The notes beneath the pieces were generated by a model. That model did no database searches, had not been told where the DNA came from, and worked only from the letters and a program-made list of their open reading frames with translations. The position numbers and the translations under genes are program-made. This document shows, one piece after another, positions 1 to 10,210 of a stretch of DNA of 64,000 bases. The DNA is taken from positions 38,357-102,356 of the forward strand of contig JBGSWL010000078.1 in assembly GCA_041752455.1 (NCBI GenBank), written 5' to 3'. How positions within the stretch are numbered: position 1 is the first letter of the stretch; the number at the start of each line of letters is the position of its first letter. Source of the stretch: JBGSWL01 sp041752455. GTDB taxonomy: Bacteria > Pseudomonadota > Alphaproteobacteria > Rhizobiales > Rhizobiaceae.

Positions 1-1420
1 CTGCCGAATACCGGCATGACACGATTTCACCTGCCATGGTAAGCGGCTATCTGCGGCTGACCGAATTTGCGACGCTTGCCGTGATCGCGGTCGTCATCAT
101 GTCGTCCTATGTCGGCATCACCTACGCCGTGCCGTGGCGGTATGTGATGGCCGGACTTCTTGGCGGTCTGCTGCACGTCATCGCCGGCGAACTGCTCGAC
201 ATCTACCAGATCCGCTCGGTGCGCAATTCGGCGCGCACATTTCCGCGCGTCGCAATGGCATTGATGGCCGCCTTCAGTGTCATGGCGCTGGCCGCCTTCT
301 TCACCAAGACATCTGAAGACTACAGCCGGTTCTGGTTCGGCTCCTGGTTTGTCATCAGCCTTGGCGTGCTGTTTGCCGGCCGCCTGCTGCTCAACTTCCG
401 TGTCCGCAAATGGGCGCGCAACGGCACGATGGAACGACGCGCGGTGATTGTTGGCGGCGGCAAGCCGGCCGAAAAACTGATCCGGGCGATGGAATCCGAA
501 CCGGACAACGACATCCGCCTCTGTGGCATTTTCGATGACCGCGACGACGAACGTTCCCCGCCTGTCGTTGCCGGCTATCCAAAGCTTGGCAATGTCGAGG
601 AACTTGTCGAATTCACCCGCCGCGCGCGCATCACCATGCTGATCGTGTCGCTGCCGCTGGATGCGGAAGACCGCGTGCTGCGCATGCTCAAGAAGCTCTG
701 GGTTCTGCCGGTCGACATCCGCCTTTCGGCCCACTCGCACCGCCTGCGGTTCCGCCCGCGGTCCTATTCCTATGTCGGCAAGGTGCCGATGCTGGACATT
801 TTCGACCGGCCGATCCGCGACTGGGATTCAGTGGCCAAACGCCTGTTCGACATCGTGTTTTCGGCCATGGGCATCGTCGCCCTCTCGCCGATCATGATCG
901 GCGCGGCAATTGCCGTCAAACTGAGCAGCAAGGGTCCGATCATCTTCGTCCAGAAGCGCCACGGCTTCAACAACGAGATCATCAACGTCTTCAAGTTCCG
1001 CTCGATGTATGTGGACCAGCAGGATGTGACCGCGCGCAATGCCGTCACCAAGGGTGATCCGCGCGTCACGCCGGTCGGACGGATCCTTCGCAAGACATCC
1101 ATTGACGAATTGCCGCAGTTCTTCAACGCGCTGCGCGGCGATCTTTCGCTCGTCGGGCCGCGCCCGCATGCGGTGCTGGCCCAGACCCATGACAAGCTCT
1201 ACGGCGAAGTCGTGGACGGCTATTTTGCCCGCCACCGCGTCAAGCCGGGTGTGACCGGCTGGGCGCAGATCAATGGCTGGCGCGGCGAAGTCGACACTGA
1301 CGAAAAGATCCGCAAGCGGACCGAGTATGATCTCTATTACATCGAAAACTGGTCGCTGTGGTTTGACCTCAAGATCCTGTTCCTGACGCCTTTGCGCCTT
1401 CTGAACACGGAAAACGCCTA

Positions 1421-1424
<4 letters not shown>
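1..1424 (+). CDS. Undecaprenyl-phosphate sugar phosphotransferase (WcaJ/ExoY family), 5' partial
   Basis: Membrane enzyme that transfers a sugar-1-phosphate to undecaprenyl phosphate and so starts exopolysaccharide or O-antigen repeat synthesis. The frame is open back to the window edge (codons from position 3) and no stop precedes the ATG at 36, so the true start probably lies outside the window. Hydrophobic segments fill the first ~120 residues after that ATG. A nucleotide-binding-like domain follows (VIVGGGKPAEKLI, about residue 137). The C-terminal bacterial sugar transferase domain begins near KRLFDIVFSAMG (about residue 268) and has the family motifs FKFRSM and DELPQFFNALRGDLSLVGPRPH split around residues 315-380. 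The stop overlaps the next gene, so the two are probably translated together. The sugar used (glucose or galactose) cannot be read from sequence. Confidence 0.9.
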
Positions 1425-2746
<1,322 letters not shown>

Positions 2747-2811
2747 TCCGACGCGGTGATAACAGAGACGCCGCGTGAAACAAGCCCTTTGTACGCGCGG
2801 TCTTCAGCTAC

Positions 2812-3408
2812 TCAGCGCGCCTGGTCGAGCAGGCGCTTGCATTCCAGCAAATCAAACAACGCCTCCTGCAGGAGTTGGCGGTTGTCGCGCGACAAATTGC
2901 CGACAGAAACCTGCAGATCACCCGTCACGTCAGCGCTGTCCTGCGATCCGCGGCCAAAGCTGAAGAGGCCACGGCCCGTCGGGCGTGCATGTCCGACCAT
3001 CATGTCCGGTTCTGCAGTCGGTACGGGAGCAACGCCCGGCTTGGCTCGCGCTTCAGCCCGTGCGTTGGCTTCTGCCTCGACTTGCGCACTGGCGGCCTCG
3101 GTATTGCGCCGTGTCACTTCTTCAAGCGCTGAAAGATCGCCCGTACCGATGGCCACGGCGAACTGCACGCCATTGTCGCGCAAGATCTTCTGCACACCCT
3201 TGATCGTGTAGCCTTCGTCGTAAAGCAGGTGGCGAATGCCGCGCAACAGATCGACGTCGCCGGGACGGTAGTAGCGGCGACCGCCTCCCCGCTTGAGCGG
3301 CTTGATCTGTGTGAACCGTGTTTCCCAGAAACGAAGCACGTGCTGCGGCAGATCGAGATCTTCGGCGACCTCGGAAATGGTGCGGAAAGCATCGGGGCTC
3401 TTGTCCAT
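2812..3408 (-). CDS. MerR family transcriptional regulator
   Basis: DNA-binding regulator of about 198 residues with an N-terminal MerR winged helix-turn-helix (FRTISEVAEDLDLPQHVLRFWE, then GGGRRYYRPGDVDLLRGIRHLL). An Ala/Glu-rich linker and a short helical C-terminus follow. No cysteine-rich metal site is seen, so the ligand is unknown. The start was placed at the ATG at 3408, which has CAGGAAA upstream, rather than at an earlier in-frame codon at 3447. It is the last gene of the YceD-plsX-fabH-ihfA-merR block, an order typical of Rhizobiales; its role beside ihfA is unknown. Confidence 0.88.
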   Translation of the reverse strand: MDKSPDAFRTISEVAEDLDLPQHVLRFWETRFTQIKPLKRGGGRRYYRPGDVDLLRGIRHLLYDEGYTIKGVQKILRDNGVQFAVAIGTGDLSALEEVTRRNTEAASAQVEAEANARAEARAKPGVAPVPTAEPDMMVGHARPTGRGLFSFGRGSQDSADVTGDLQVSVGNLSRDNRQLLQEALFDLLECKRLLDQAR

Positions 3409-3477
3409 CGCGATTTCCTGCTCCCGCTCGACGATGTGCTTGACCAATCGTGCCGGTTAAAGTTGCCGGACCTTGTT

Positions 3478-3789
3478 TTACTTGCGGCGCTTGCGATAAC
3501 CGGCGACAATGCGCTGCTTCAACACATTGGATGCCTTGAAGGAAACAACACGGCGCGGCGAGATCGGAACCTCCTCGCCAGTCTTTGGATTGCGGCCAAT
3601 CCGCTGAGCTTTGGCGCGAACCTGAAAGGTTGCAAATGACGAAAGCTTGACCGTTTCACCGCGAATGATCGATGCGCAGATCTCATCAAGGATCATCTCG
3701 ACCAGCGCCGCAGACTCCGTGCGGGACAGTCCAACCTTGCGATACACAGCTTCCGCGAGGTCTGACCGCGTAACAGTATTCTCCCCCAT
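3478..3789 (-). CDS. ihfA: Integration host factor subunit alpha
   Basis: Small DNA-bending protein that forms a heterodimer with IhfB and shapes promoters, replication origins and recombination sites. The 103-residue product has the HU/IHF fold throughout, with the signature GRNPKTGEEVPISPRRVVSF in the beta arm (residues ~63-82), including the Pro that intercalates into DNA. ATG at 3789 is used; an in-frame TTG one codon upstream is less likely. It lies between fabH and the MerR gene on the same strand. The alpha rather than beta assignment rests on the N-terminal sequence (VTRSDLAEAVYRKVGLSRTE) and the gene order. Confidence 0.95.
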   Translation of the reverse strand: MGENTVTRSDLAEAVYRKVGLSRTESAALVEMILDEICASIIRGETVKLSSFATFQVRAKAQRIGRNPKTGEEVPISPRRVVSFKASNVLKQRIVAGYRKRRK

Positions 3790-3898
3790 CAATCCGACCT
3801 TCCGCGACCGACCCCCACTGTTGGGAAAAAGCTAGCCTTAACTCATTTCAAAATCAAGCAAATCGCCGCCAAACGCTGTCATTGCGCCGCAGCAGCAT

Positions 3899-4870
3899 TC
3901 ACCAGCGGACCAGAAGAGCGCCCCAAGTAAAACCACCACCCATGGCTTCGAGCAGCACAAGATCGCCGCGCTTGATGCGACCATCGGCAACGGCCACCGA
4001 CAGGGCCAGCGGCACCGAGGCCGCCGAGGTGTTGCCGTGCTTGTCGACGGTGATGACCACCTTGTCTTCGGAGATGCCCAGTTTCTTGGCTGACGCCTCG
4101 ATGATGCGGCGATTGGCCTGATGCGGCACGAACCAGTCGACTTGATCGCCGTTGATGCCGGCAGTGCGAAACGAGTCCTCGATCACGTCGGTGATCATGC
4201 CCACGGCATGCTTGAAGACCTCGCGGCCCTCCATGCGCAGATGCCCGGTGGTCTGCGTCGTCGAGGGGCCGCCATCGACATAGAGCTTGTCCTTGTGACG
4301 ACCGTCGGAGCGAAGGTGAGCGGCCAGGATGCCGCGGTCCGACGTGAGCCCTACCCCGGTGGTTTGTTCGACAACGACGGCGCCCGCGCCATCGCCAAAC
4401 AGGACGGCCGTCGTGCGATCTTCCCAGTCGAGGATGCGCGAGAATGTCTCGGCACCGATCACGAGGACACGCTTAGCCAAGCCAGCGCGGATATAGGTGT
4501 CGGCGGTGGTCAAGGCATAGACGAAGCCGGTGCAAACCGCCTGAATGTCGAAGGCGGCGCCATGGTTCATGCCGAGCCGTGCTTGTATCTCTACAGCGGT
4601 CGCCGGAAACGTGTTGTTGGGCGTCGACGTGGCGAGGATGATCAGGTCGATATCGTCGGGCGTGATGCCGGCGTTCGCAAGGGCCGCGCGCGCCGCCGCC
4701 TCGCCAAGCGATGCCGTCGTCTCGTCATCGCCGGCGATGTAGCGCTGGGCAATGCCGGTGCGTTGGCGAATCCATTCGTCGGATGTGGCAAGTGACGCTT
4801 CGAGTTCACTGTTGGGAACGCAGCGCTTGGGGAGTGCGCTGCCGACCCCGACAATAGCAGATCGGATCAT
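3899..4870 (-). CDS. fabH: Beta-ketoacyl-ACP synthase III
   Basis: Condenses acetyl-CoA with malonyl-ACP to begin each fatty acid chain. The 323-residue protein is full length for FabH. The catalytic triad is visible: Cys in DIQAVCTGFVYAL (~residue 113), His in VPHQANRRI (~249) and Asn in DKHGNTSAASVP (~279). The glycine-rich C-terminal GGGFTWGALLVRW motif is present. Its ATG overlaps the plsX stop by four bases, so translation is coupled to plsX. Together the two genes link fatty acid initiation to phospholipid synthesis. Confidence 0.97.
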   Translation of the reverse strand: MIRSAIVGVGSALPKRCVPNSELEASLATSDEWIRQRTGIAQRYIAGDDETTASLGEAAARAALANAGITPDDIDLIILATSTPNNTFPATAVEIQARLGMNHGAAFDIQAVCTGFVYALTTADTYIRAGLAKRVLVIGAETFSRILDWEDRTTAVLFGDGAGAVVVEQTTGVGLTSDRGILAAHLRSDGRHKDKLYVDGGPSTTQTTGHLRMEGREVFKHAVGMITDVIEDSFRTAGINGDQVDWFVPHQANRRIIEASAKKLGISEDKVVITVDKHGNTSAASVPLALSVAVADGRIKRGDLVLLEAMGGGFTWGALLVRW

Positions 4871-5943
4871 TCTTCGGCCTCGTTGGTGTCGGCAGGCATC
4901 ACGTTGCGGGCTTTCGTCGCCCGGCCCTGCCGTTCATGAAAATTGCGAATGTCGGCACCAATATGCTCGACCAGCCGATTTCGGACCATGTCGTAGGCCA
5001 TGTCGACGGCGGCGGCAAAACCTTCGTCATCCGTCCCGCCGTGGCTTTTGACGACGAGGCCGTTGAGGCCGAGAAACACGCCGCCATTGACCTTGCGCGG
5101 GTCCATCTTGTCACGCAGACGCGCAAAAGCGCCGCGCGCCATCAGGTAACCGAGCCGGGCCGCCCAAGTCCGTGTCATGGCGGAACGCAGATATTCGGCT
5201 ATCTGGCGGGCGGTGCCTTCTGCCGTCTTCAATGCGATGTTGCCGGAAAAGCCTTCGGTGACCACGACATCGACCGTGCCCTTGCCAAGGTCATCGCCTT
5301 CGACAAAGCCGCGATAATCGAGGCTCGGCAGGTCAGCGTCGCGCAGCAGGCGGCCGGCCTCCTTGACCTCTTCCTGGCCCTTGATCTCCTCGACACCGAC
5401 ATTGAGCAGCCCGATCGTCGGACGCCGCACATCGATCAGCGCGCGCGCCATCGCCGCGCCCATGACGGAAAAGTCCACCAGTTGCTGGGCATCGGCGCCA
5501 ATCGTCGCGCCAACATCCAGAACGATGCTTTCGCCGCGCAGCGTCGGCCAGATGGCGGCAATGGCCGGCCGTTCGATGTCGGCCATCGGCCGAAGGCAAA
5601 ATCTCGCCATCGCCATCAGCGCGCCGGTGTTGCCGGCAGAAACGCATACATCGGCATCACCGGATTTCACGGCCTCGATCGCCTTCCACATCGACGACTT
5701 CCATCGGCCCTGCCGTAGGGCCTGGCTGGGCTTGTCGTGCATGCTGACGGCAATCTCGCAATGGACAACGCTGCTGACGGCCTTCAATTCGGGCAGCGCG
5801 TCGAGATGCTGGGCGATGTCGTCCTGACGGCCGAAGAAGACGAAGCGGAGGTCAGGGTGACGCTTCAGGGAGATCGCGCACCCCGGGATGACGACGCGCG
5901 CACCAAAGTCGCCGCCCATTGCGTCCACCGATACCGTGATCAC
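4867..5943 (-). CDS. plsX: Phosphate acyltransferase PlsX
   Basis: Converts acyl-ACP to acyl-phosphate, the donor for PlsY in the first step of phosphatidic acid synthesis; a peripheral membrane enzyme. The start VDAMGGDFG matches the family signature. Later motifs include SAGNTGALMA and EGFSGNIALKTAEG. The start codon is GTG at 5943. Length 358 residues is normal. The gene is 129 bases downstream of the YceD gene and overlaps fabH by four bases, in the usual bacterial order. Confidence 0.97.
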   Translation of the reverse strand: MITVSVDAMGGDFGARVVIPGCAISLKRHPDLRFVFFGRQDDIAQHLDALPELKAVSSVVHCEIAVSMHDKPSQALRQGRWKSSMWKAIEAVKSGDADVCVSAGNTGALMAMARFCLRPMADIERPAIAAIWPTLRGESIVLDVGATIGADAQQLVDFSVMGAAMARALIDVRRPTIGLLNVGVEEIKGQEEVKEAGRLLRDADLPSLDYRGFVEGDDLGKGTVDVVVTEGFSGNIALKTAEGTARQIAEYLRSAMTRTWAARLGYLMARGAFARLRDKMDPRKVNGGVFLGLNGLVVKSHGGTDDEGFAAAVDMAYDMVRNRLVEHIGADIRNFHERQGRATKARNVMPADTNEAEE

Positions 5944-6072
5944 GTGTTGTCCCGATCCTGTCGCGATGCCGGATTGTCGATCCGATCATTGTTTTTTTTC
6001 GCCTCTGCGGGCAGGCCGCAAAATACCCATATCCGCACGGCACTCAACCGTCCATCGCGCGTGCGCGCTCTT

Positions 6073-6639
6073 TCACCGATCGGACTTGTCGTCTTTCAGG
6101 CGCGCCAGTGCGGCGAAGGGGCTTTCACGCTCCGGAGCCGGTGCCGTTTCGACCGGTTCGGACGGCGCATTCTGCGACCGCGGAAACGGATCAAGCGCGA
6201 GGACAAAGAACTCTTCGACGATCGCTCCGACATCAAGGTCGGGCGGCGTGAAGGTCTCCGGCACATCGTCGCCTTCCGGGTCGATCACCAGTTCCACCGG
6301 GTCGCCATCACGCACGCGGCGCGCAAGCTTTGATCCTTCGGGAAGGAAAACCGCCTCGAACGGCATATCAAGCACGGCCGGCACGGGTTCGAGAGTGACG
6401 ACACAGGACTGGACGAAGTCGGCAAGGATGCGTCCGGCGACCCGCACGCCGTCGCGCTGCCATTTTGAAATGACGACGTCGGCTTCAAACCTTGCGACCG
6501 ATTGAAGGTCATGCGCTTCGGCGAGGTCGCCCAGGGCCTGTTCGTCCGGGCGCAGCTTCTCGCGCCGACCTGATGCGGGCAGCACCGAGACATTGACCTT
6601 CCGGCTGATCGGTGAAACCGGGCTGAACCCCACGGTCAT
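6073..6639 (-). CDS. YceD family protein (DUF177)
   Basis: DUF177/YceD family protein of 188 residues. In other bacteria YceD is needed for normal 23S rRNA accumulation and lies beside rpmF and plsX; here no rpmF follows. The conserved core is in the middle (ADVVISKWQRDGVRVAGRI, then SCVVTLEPVPA at ~100). The C-terminal tail is acidic and Pro-rich. Its ATG overlaps the stop of the upstream chaperone gene (ATGA), indicating coupling. The function in alphaproteobacteria is not established. Confidence 0.87.
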   Translation of the reverse strand: MTVGFSPVSPISRKVNVSVLPASGRREKLRPDEQALGDLAEAHDLQSVARFEADVVISKWQRDGVRVAGRILADFVQSCVVTLEPVPAVLDMPFEAVFLPEGSKLARRVRDGDPVELVIDPEGDDVPETFTPPDLDVGAIVEEFFVLALDPFPRSQNAPSEPVETAPAPERESPFAALARLKDDKSDR

Positions 6640-7193
6640 GCACCCTTTGACGCTGGCTCGGGAAACGCGATCGTACCGGCAAGCAGGTCGGTATCGGTCT
6701 GATTGGCGAGCGCTTCCGCTGCCACCATCATGTAGGTGGCAATAGCTTCGGCATCCAGATCAGCGTGGGCCGGATGATCCGGCAGGATGTTCCGTTTCAG
6801 CGCCTCGGCAAGGGCCGGCACGTTACCCGCGTCGATGGCTTCCCAATAGGCGCCCATGCGCCCGTAGAACATGCGCGACAGCTTCTTCATGCGTTTGGGC
6901 ACACCGGCATCGCCGACGCCGAGTTCGCGAATCGAGTGGTCAATGTCCTTGAAGAACTCGTCGAGCACATCGACCGCCAGTTGCTCGAGCGCTGTTTCCG
7001 TTGCCCGGGTTCGGCGCATCAGCAGGATCATATGCAGACCGAGCGACTCGTAGCGCCCGAGCGGCTCGTCAGGGATACCATAATCAGCATAAAGCACCGG
7101 GTTGCGCGCAGCCGCGATCACCGATGCATAAATGGCATCGACGAAGCGCCGATTTGCACTTTTCGTGCTTTGCCGAAACAGTGACATAATCAT
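6636..7193 (-). CDS. Ubiquinol-cytochrome c chaperone family protein (CBP3-like)
   Basis: Homologue of the mitochondrial CBP3/UQCC1 assembly factor for the cytochrome bc1 complex. The central motif GLHMILLMRR (residues ~50-60) and the conserved helical region that follows (LDEFFKDIDHSIRELGVGDAGVPKRM split at ~90-115) are characteristic. Start: ATG at 7193 or 7187 (MSLFRQ); no strong ribosome site separates them, and an upstream TTG at 7199 is less likely. It is divergent from bamE across ~115 bases and overlaps the YceD gene by four bases. Confidence 0.85.
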   Translation of the reverse strand: MIMSLFRQSTKSANRRFVDAIYASVIAAARNPVLYADYGIPDEPLGRYESLGLHMILLMRRTRATETALEQLAVDVLDEFFKDIDHSIRELGVGDAGVPKRMKKLSRMFYGRMGAYWEAIDAGNVPALAEALKRNILPDHPAHADLDAEAIATYMMVAAEALANQTDTDLLAGTIAFPEPASKGA

Positions 7194-7307
7194 GGGCAAT
7201 GTCCGAACTCAGTTGCGGCAGGATTCCGCCTTGGCTTGCATGCGCAGGCAAGGTGGGATACCGGAATTGGTGTCTGCGGCGGGTAACCGCTTGACGAGGA
7301 GATGACG

Positions 7308-7808
7308 GTGACGTCCAGAAAAATCAAGTCCATGCGGCCACTTGCCGTTCAGTTCGTCGCGGGGACACTGGCTTGCGCCCTGCTCGTGGGCTGCAATTCC
7401 ACCGATGTCCTGCGAACCTCGGAAACACTCAAGCAGGGTTATGTGGTCGACGAGGCAACGTTGGCCCTTGTGCCGCCCGGCTCCAGCCGCGAGCAGGTGC
7501 TTCTGTCACTCGGTACACCGACCACGACCAATGCGTTCGAAGGCGAGGTTTTCTACTACATTTCGCAAACGCGGAAACGCTCTGCGCAGTTTCTGAAGCC
7601 GCGGCTTGTTGATCAGCGCGTGCTCGCCATCTATTTCAATGAAGAGCAAACCGTGGACCGGATCGCCGACTACGGGCTGCAGGATGGCCGCGTCTTTGAC
7701 TTCATTTCGCGCACCACCCCGACCGGTGGCAGCGACCAGACGTTCCTGACGCAGATCCTGAGCGGTACATTCGGTGGCGCGACTGCGGGTTCCGTGTTCG
7801 ACCGCTGA
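7308..7808 (+). CDS. bamE: Outer membrane protein assembly factor BamE (SmpA/OmlA lipoprotein)
   Basis: Lipoprotein of the BAM complex that folds beta-barrel proteins into the outer membrane. A signal peptide with lipobox LLVGC is followed by the SmpA/OmlA domain (LVPPGSSREQVLLSLGTP, then FYYISQ). A GAGGAG ribosome site (7296-7301) touches the ATG at 7302 but is well spaced for the GTG at 7308, so GTG is preferred as start. The gene faces away from the bc1 chaperone gene and ends just before a strong terminator shared with convergent hppA. Confidence 0.92.
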   Translation: MTSRKIKSMRPLAVQFVAGTLACALLVGCNSTDVLRTSETLKQGYVVDEATLALVPPGSSREQVLLSLGTPTTTNAFEGEVFYYISQTRKRSAQFLKPRLVDQRVLAIYFNEEQTVDRIADYGLQDGRVFDFISRTTPTGGSDQTFLTQILSGTFGGATAGSVFDR

Positions 7809-7832
7809 TCACCGGCAAATTAGTGCAACAAG

Positions 7833-7866
7833 AAAACCCCGCGGATTGCTCCGCGGGGTTTTTGTT
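7833..7866. terminator. Rho-independent terminator between bamE and hppA
   Basis: Perfect GC stem AACCCCGCGG / CCGCGGGGTT with loop ATTGCT, an A run on the left and a T run on the right. It can end transcription from both convergent genes. Confidence 0.93.
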
Positions 7867-7907
7867 TGCGAGCGTGACGAAGGCGGATCACCCGCCTCCG
7901 CGATGGG

Positions 7908-10043
7908 TCAGTGCGCCAGCACTGCCAGCAGCAGAAGCGCCACAATGTTGGTGATCTTGATCGCCGGATTGACGGCTGGACCAGCGGTATCCTTGTAGGG
8001 ATCGCCGACCGTATCGCCGGTCACCGATGCCTTGTGCGCGTCGGAACCCTTCATGTGGCGAACGCCATCCTTGTCGACGAAGCCGTCTTCGAAGGACTTC
8101 TTGGCGTTGTCCCAGGCGCCGCCGCCCGAGGTCATCGAGATCGCAACGAACAGGCCGTTGACGATCACGCCGAGCAGCATCGCGCCCAGCGCCGCAAAGG
8201 CCGACGCCTTAGAGCCTGAGATCGCCAGCACGCCGAAATAGACGACCAGCGGTGCCAGAACCGGCAGCAGCGACGGGATGATCATTTCCTTGATCGCCGC
8301 CTTGGTCAGGATGTCGACGGCACGGGCATAGTCCGGCTTGGAGGTTCCGGCCATGATGCCGGCATCTTCGCGGAACTGGCGACGCACTTCCTCGACGATA
8401 GACCCGGCGGCACGGCCGACGGCTGTCATCGCGATCCCGCCGAACAGATAAGGGATCAGGCCGCCGAAGATCAGGCCGGCGACCACATACGGGTTAGACA
8501 GGTCGAACGAGATGTCGCCCATGCCGGCAAAGTACGGGTAGGTTTCCGCATTGGCGGCAAAGTATGCAAGGTCGTTCGAATAGGCGGCGAACAGGACCAG
8601 AGCGCCAAGTCCAGCCGAACCGATGGCATAGCCCTTGGTGACGGCCTTGGTGGTGTTGCCGACAGCATCGAGCGCATCGGTCGACTTGCGCACTTCCGGG
8701 TCGAGACCGGCCATTTCGGCAATGCCACCGGCATTGTCGGTAACCGGGCCGAAGGCGTCGAGCGCAACGATCATGCCGGCAAGGCCTAGCATGGCCGAAA
8801 CGGCGATACCGGTGCCGTAGAGACCGCCGAGCTGGTAGGTCGAGATGATCCCGCCGATGATGACGAGCGCCGGCAGCGCGGTCGATTCCAGTGAAACGGC
8901 AAGACCCTGGATCACGTTGGTGCCGTGGCCGGTGACCGATGCCTGGGCAATCGAGTTGACCGGGCGCTTGTTGGTGCCGGTGTAGTATTCGGTGATGACG
9001 ACGATCAAGGCGGTCACGACCAAGCCGATCAGGCCGCAATAGAACAGGTGACGGCCGATGATCTCCTGCCCGTCGACGACGCCGATCGAGTCCCAGCCGA
9101 CGGTGAGCGACGTTGCGCCGCCAAGGCCGATGACCGACAGCAGGCCGGTGACGATCAGCCCCTTGTAGAGGGCGCCCATGATCGAACCATTGGTGCCGAG
9201 CTTGACGAAGAACGTGCCAACGATCGAGGTCAGAAGGCAAGCGCCGCCGATGGCCAGCGGGTAGAGCATGACGTCGGCGAGCATGTCGGTTCCGGCAAAG
9301 AAGATCGCGCCGAGAACCATCGTCGCGACAATCGTCACCGCATAGGTTTCGAACAGGTCGGCAGCCATGCCGGCGCAGTCGCCGACATTGTCACCGACGT
9401 TGTCGGCAATTGTTGCCGGGTTGCGTGGATCATCTTCCGGAATACCGGCTTCCACCTTGCCGACCAGATCGCCACCGACATCGGCACCCTTGGTGAAGAT
9501 GCCGCCGCCGAGGCGGGCGAAGATCGAGATCAGCGAGGCGCCAAAGCCGAGAGCGACCAGTGCGTCGATGACCGCGCGGTCTGCGGGCGAAAGGCCCATG
9601 ATCTGCGTGAGGACGTAGTAATAAATCGCAACGCCGAGGAGTGCGAGGCCGGCCACCAGCATGCCGGTGATGGCACCGGACTTGAAGGCGATGTCGAGGC
9701 CGGCGGCGAGCGAATGAGACGCAGCCTGCGCGGTGCGCACATTGGCCCGTACCGAGACGAACATGCCGATATAACCGGCTGCGCCTGACAGTACCGCACC
9801 GATCAGGAACCCGAGGGCGGCCGTCCAGGACAGCAGCGCCCAGGTGACGGCAAACACCACCGCACCGACAATGGCGATCGTCGTGTACTGGCGGTTGAGG
9901 TAGGCCTGCGCACCCTCGCGAATGGCGCCGGCAATTTCCTGCATGCGCGCATTGCCCTGGTCCGCGGCAAGCACGGATTGCGTGGCCCAGATCGCATAGG
10001 CGATCGAAACGAGGCCGCAGGCGATCACGGCAAGAAGTATCAT
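7908..10043 (-). CDS. hppA: Proton-pumping membrane pyrophosphatase, K+-independent type
   Basis: Integral membrane pump that couples pyrophosphate hydrolysis to proton export, with about 16 membrane segments and ~711 residues. The substrate-site motifs GGGIFTKGADVGGDLVGKVE and DDPRNPATIADNVGDNVGD are intact. The motif GNTTKA carries Lys where potassium-dependent enzymes have Ala, which marks the K+-independent subclass. The start was set at the ATG at 10043, preceded by GAGGAGGA, not at an upstream in-frame start. It saves energy from biosynthetic pyrophosphate; the cluster with nusB and riboflavin genes is positional only. Confidence 0.96.
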   Translation of the reverse strand: MILLAVIACGLVSIAYAIWATQSVLAADQGNARMQEIAGAIREGAQAYLNRQYTTIAIVGAVVFAVTWALLSWTAALGFLIGAVLSGAAGYIGMFVSVRANVRTAQAASHSLAAGLDIAFKSGAITGMLVAGLALLGVAIYYYVLTQIMGLSPADRAVIDALVALGFGASLISIFARLGGGIFTKGADVGGDLVGKVEAGIPEDDPRNPATIADNVGDNVGDCAGMAADLFETYAVTIVATMVLGAIFFAGTDMLADVMLYPLAIGGACLLTSIVGTFFVKLGTNGSIMGALYKGLIVTGLLSVIGLGGATSLTVGWDSIGVVDGQEIIGRHLFYCGLIGLVVTALIVVITEYYTGTNKRPVNSIAQASVTGHGTNVIQGLAVSLESTALPALVIIGGIISTYQLGGLYGTGIAVSAMLGLAGMIVALDAFGPVTDNAGGIAEMAGLDPEVRKSTDALDAVGNTTKAVTKGYAIGSAGLGALVLFAAYSNDLAYFAANAETYPYFAGMGDISFDLSNPYVVAGLIFGGLIPYLFGGIAMTAVGRAAGSIVEEVRRQFREDAGIMAGTSKPDYARAVDILTKAAIKEMIIPSLLPVLAPLVVYFGVLAISGSKASAFAALGAMLLGVIVNGLFVAISMTSGGGAWDNAKKSFEDGFVDKDGVRHMKGSDAHKASVTGDTVGDPYKDTAGPAVNPAIKITNIVALLLLAVLAH

Positions 10044-10131
10044 TGGATAGTCCTCCTCATAGATCCGCAAATCTCCCCCGGCGGATCGAAACGGTCATGA
10101 AGGCGGAGCCTTGCCGCGCCAACAGCCCGTT

Positions 10132-10160
10132 TCTATGCAGAAACCCCACCAGAGGGTCAA
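10132..10160 (-). promoter_or_regulatory. Candidate sigma-70 promoter for hppA
   Basis: On the minus strand TTGACC (10155-10160), a 17-base spacer, then CATAGA (10132-10137) lie about 90 bases before the hppA ATG. The -35 is good and the -10 weak. The 167-base gap before hppA holds no other gene. Confidence 0.4.
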
Positions 10161-10210
10161 GGGAGCGAAAGCCGTTGTCCCGGACACTATGAGGGGCTCT
10201 TTCGGGGCCG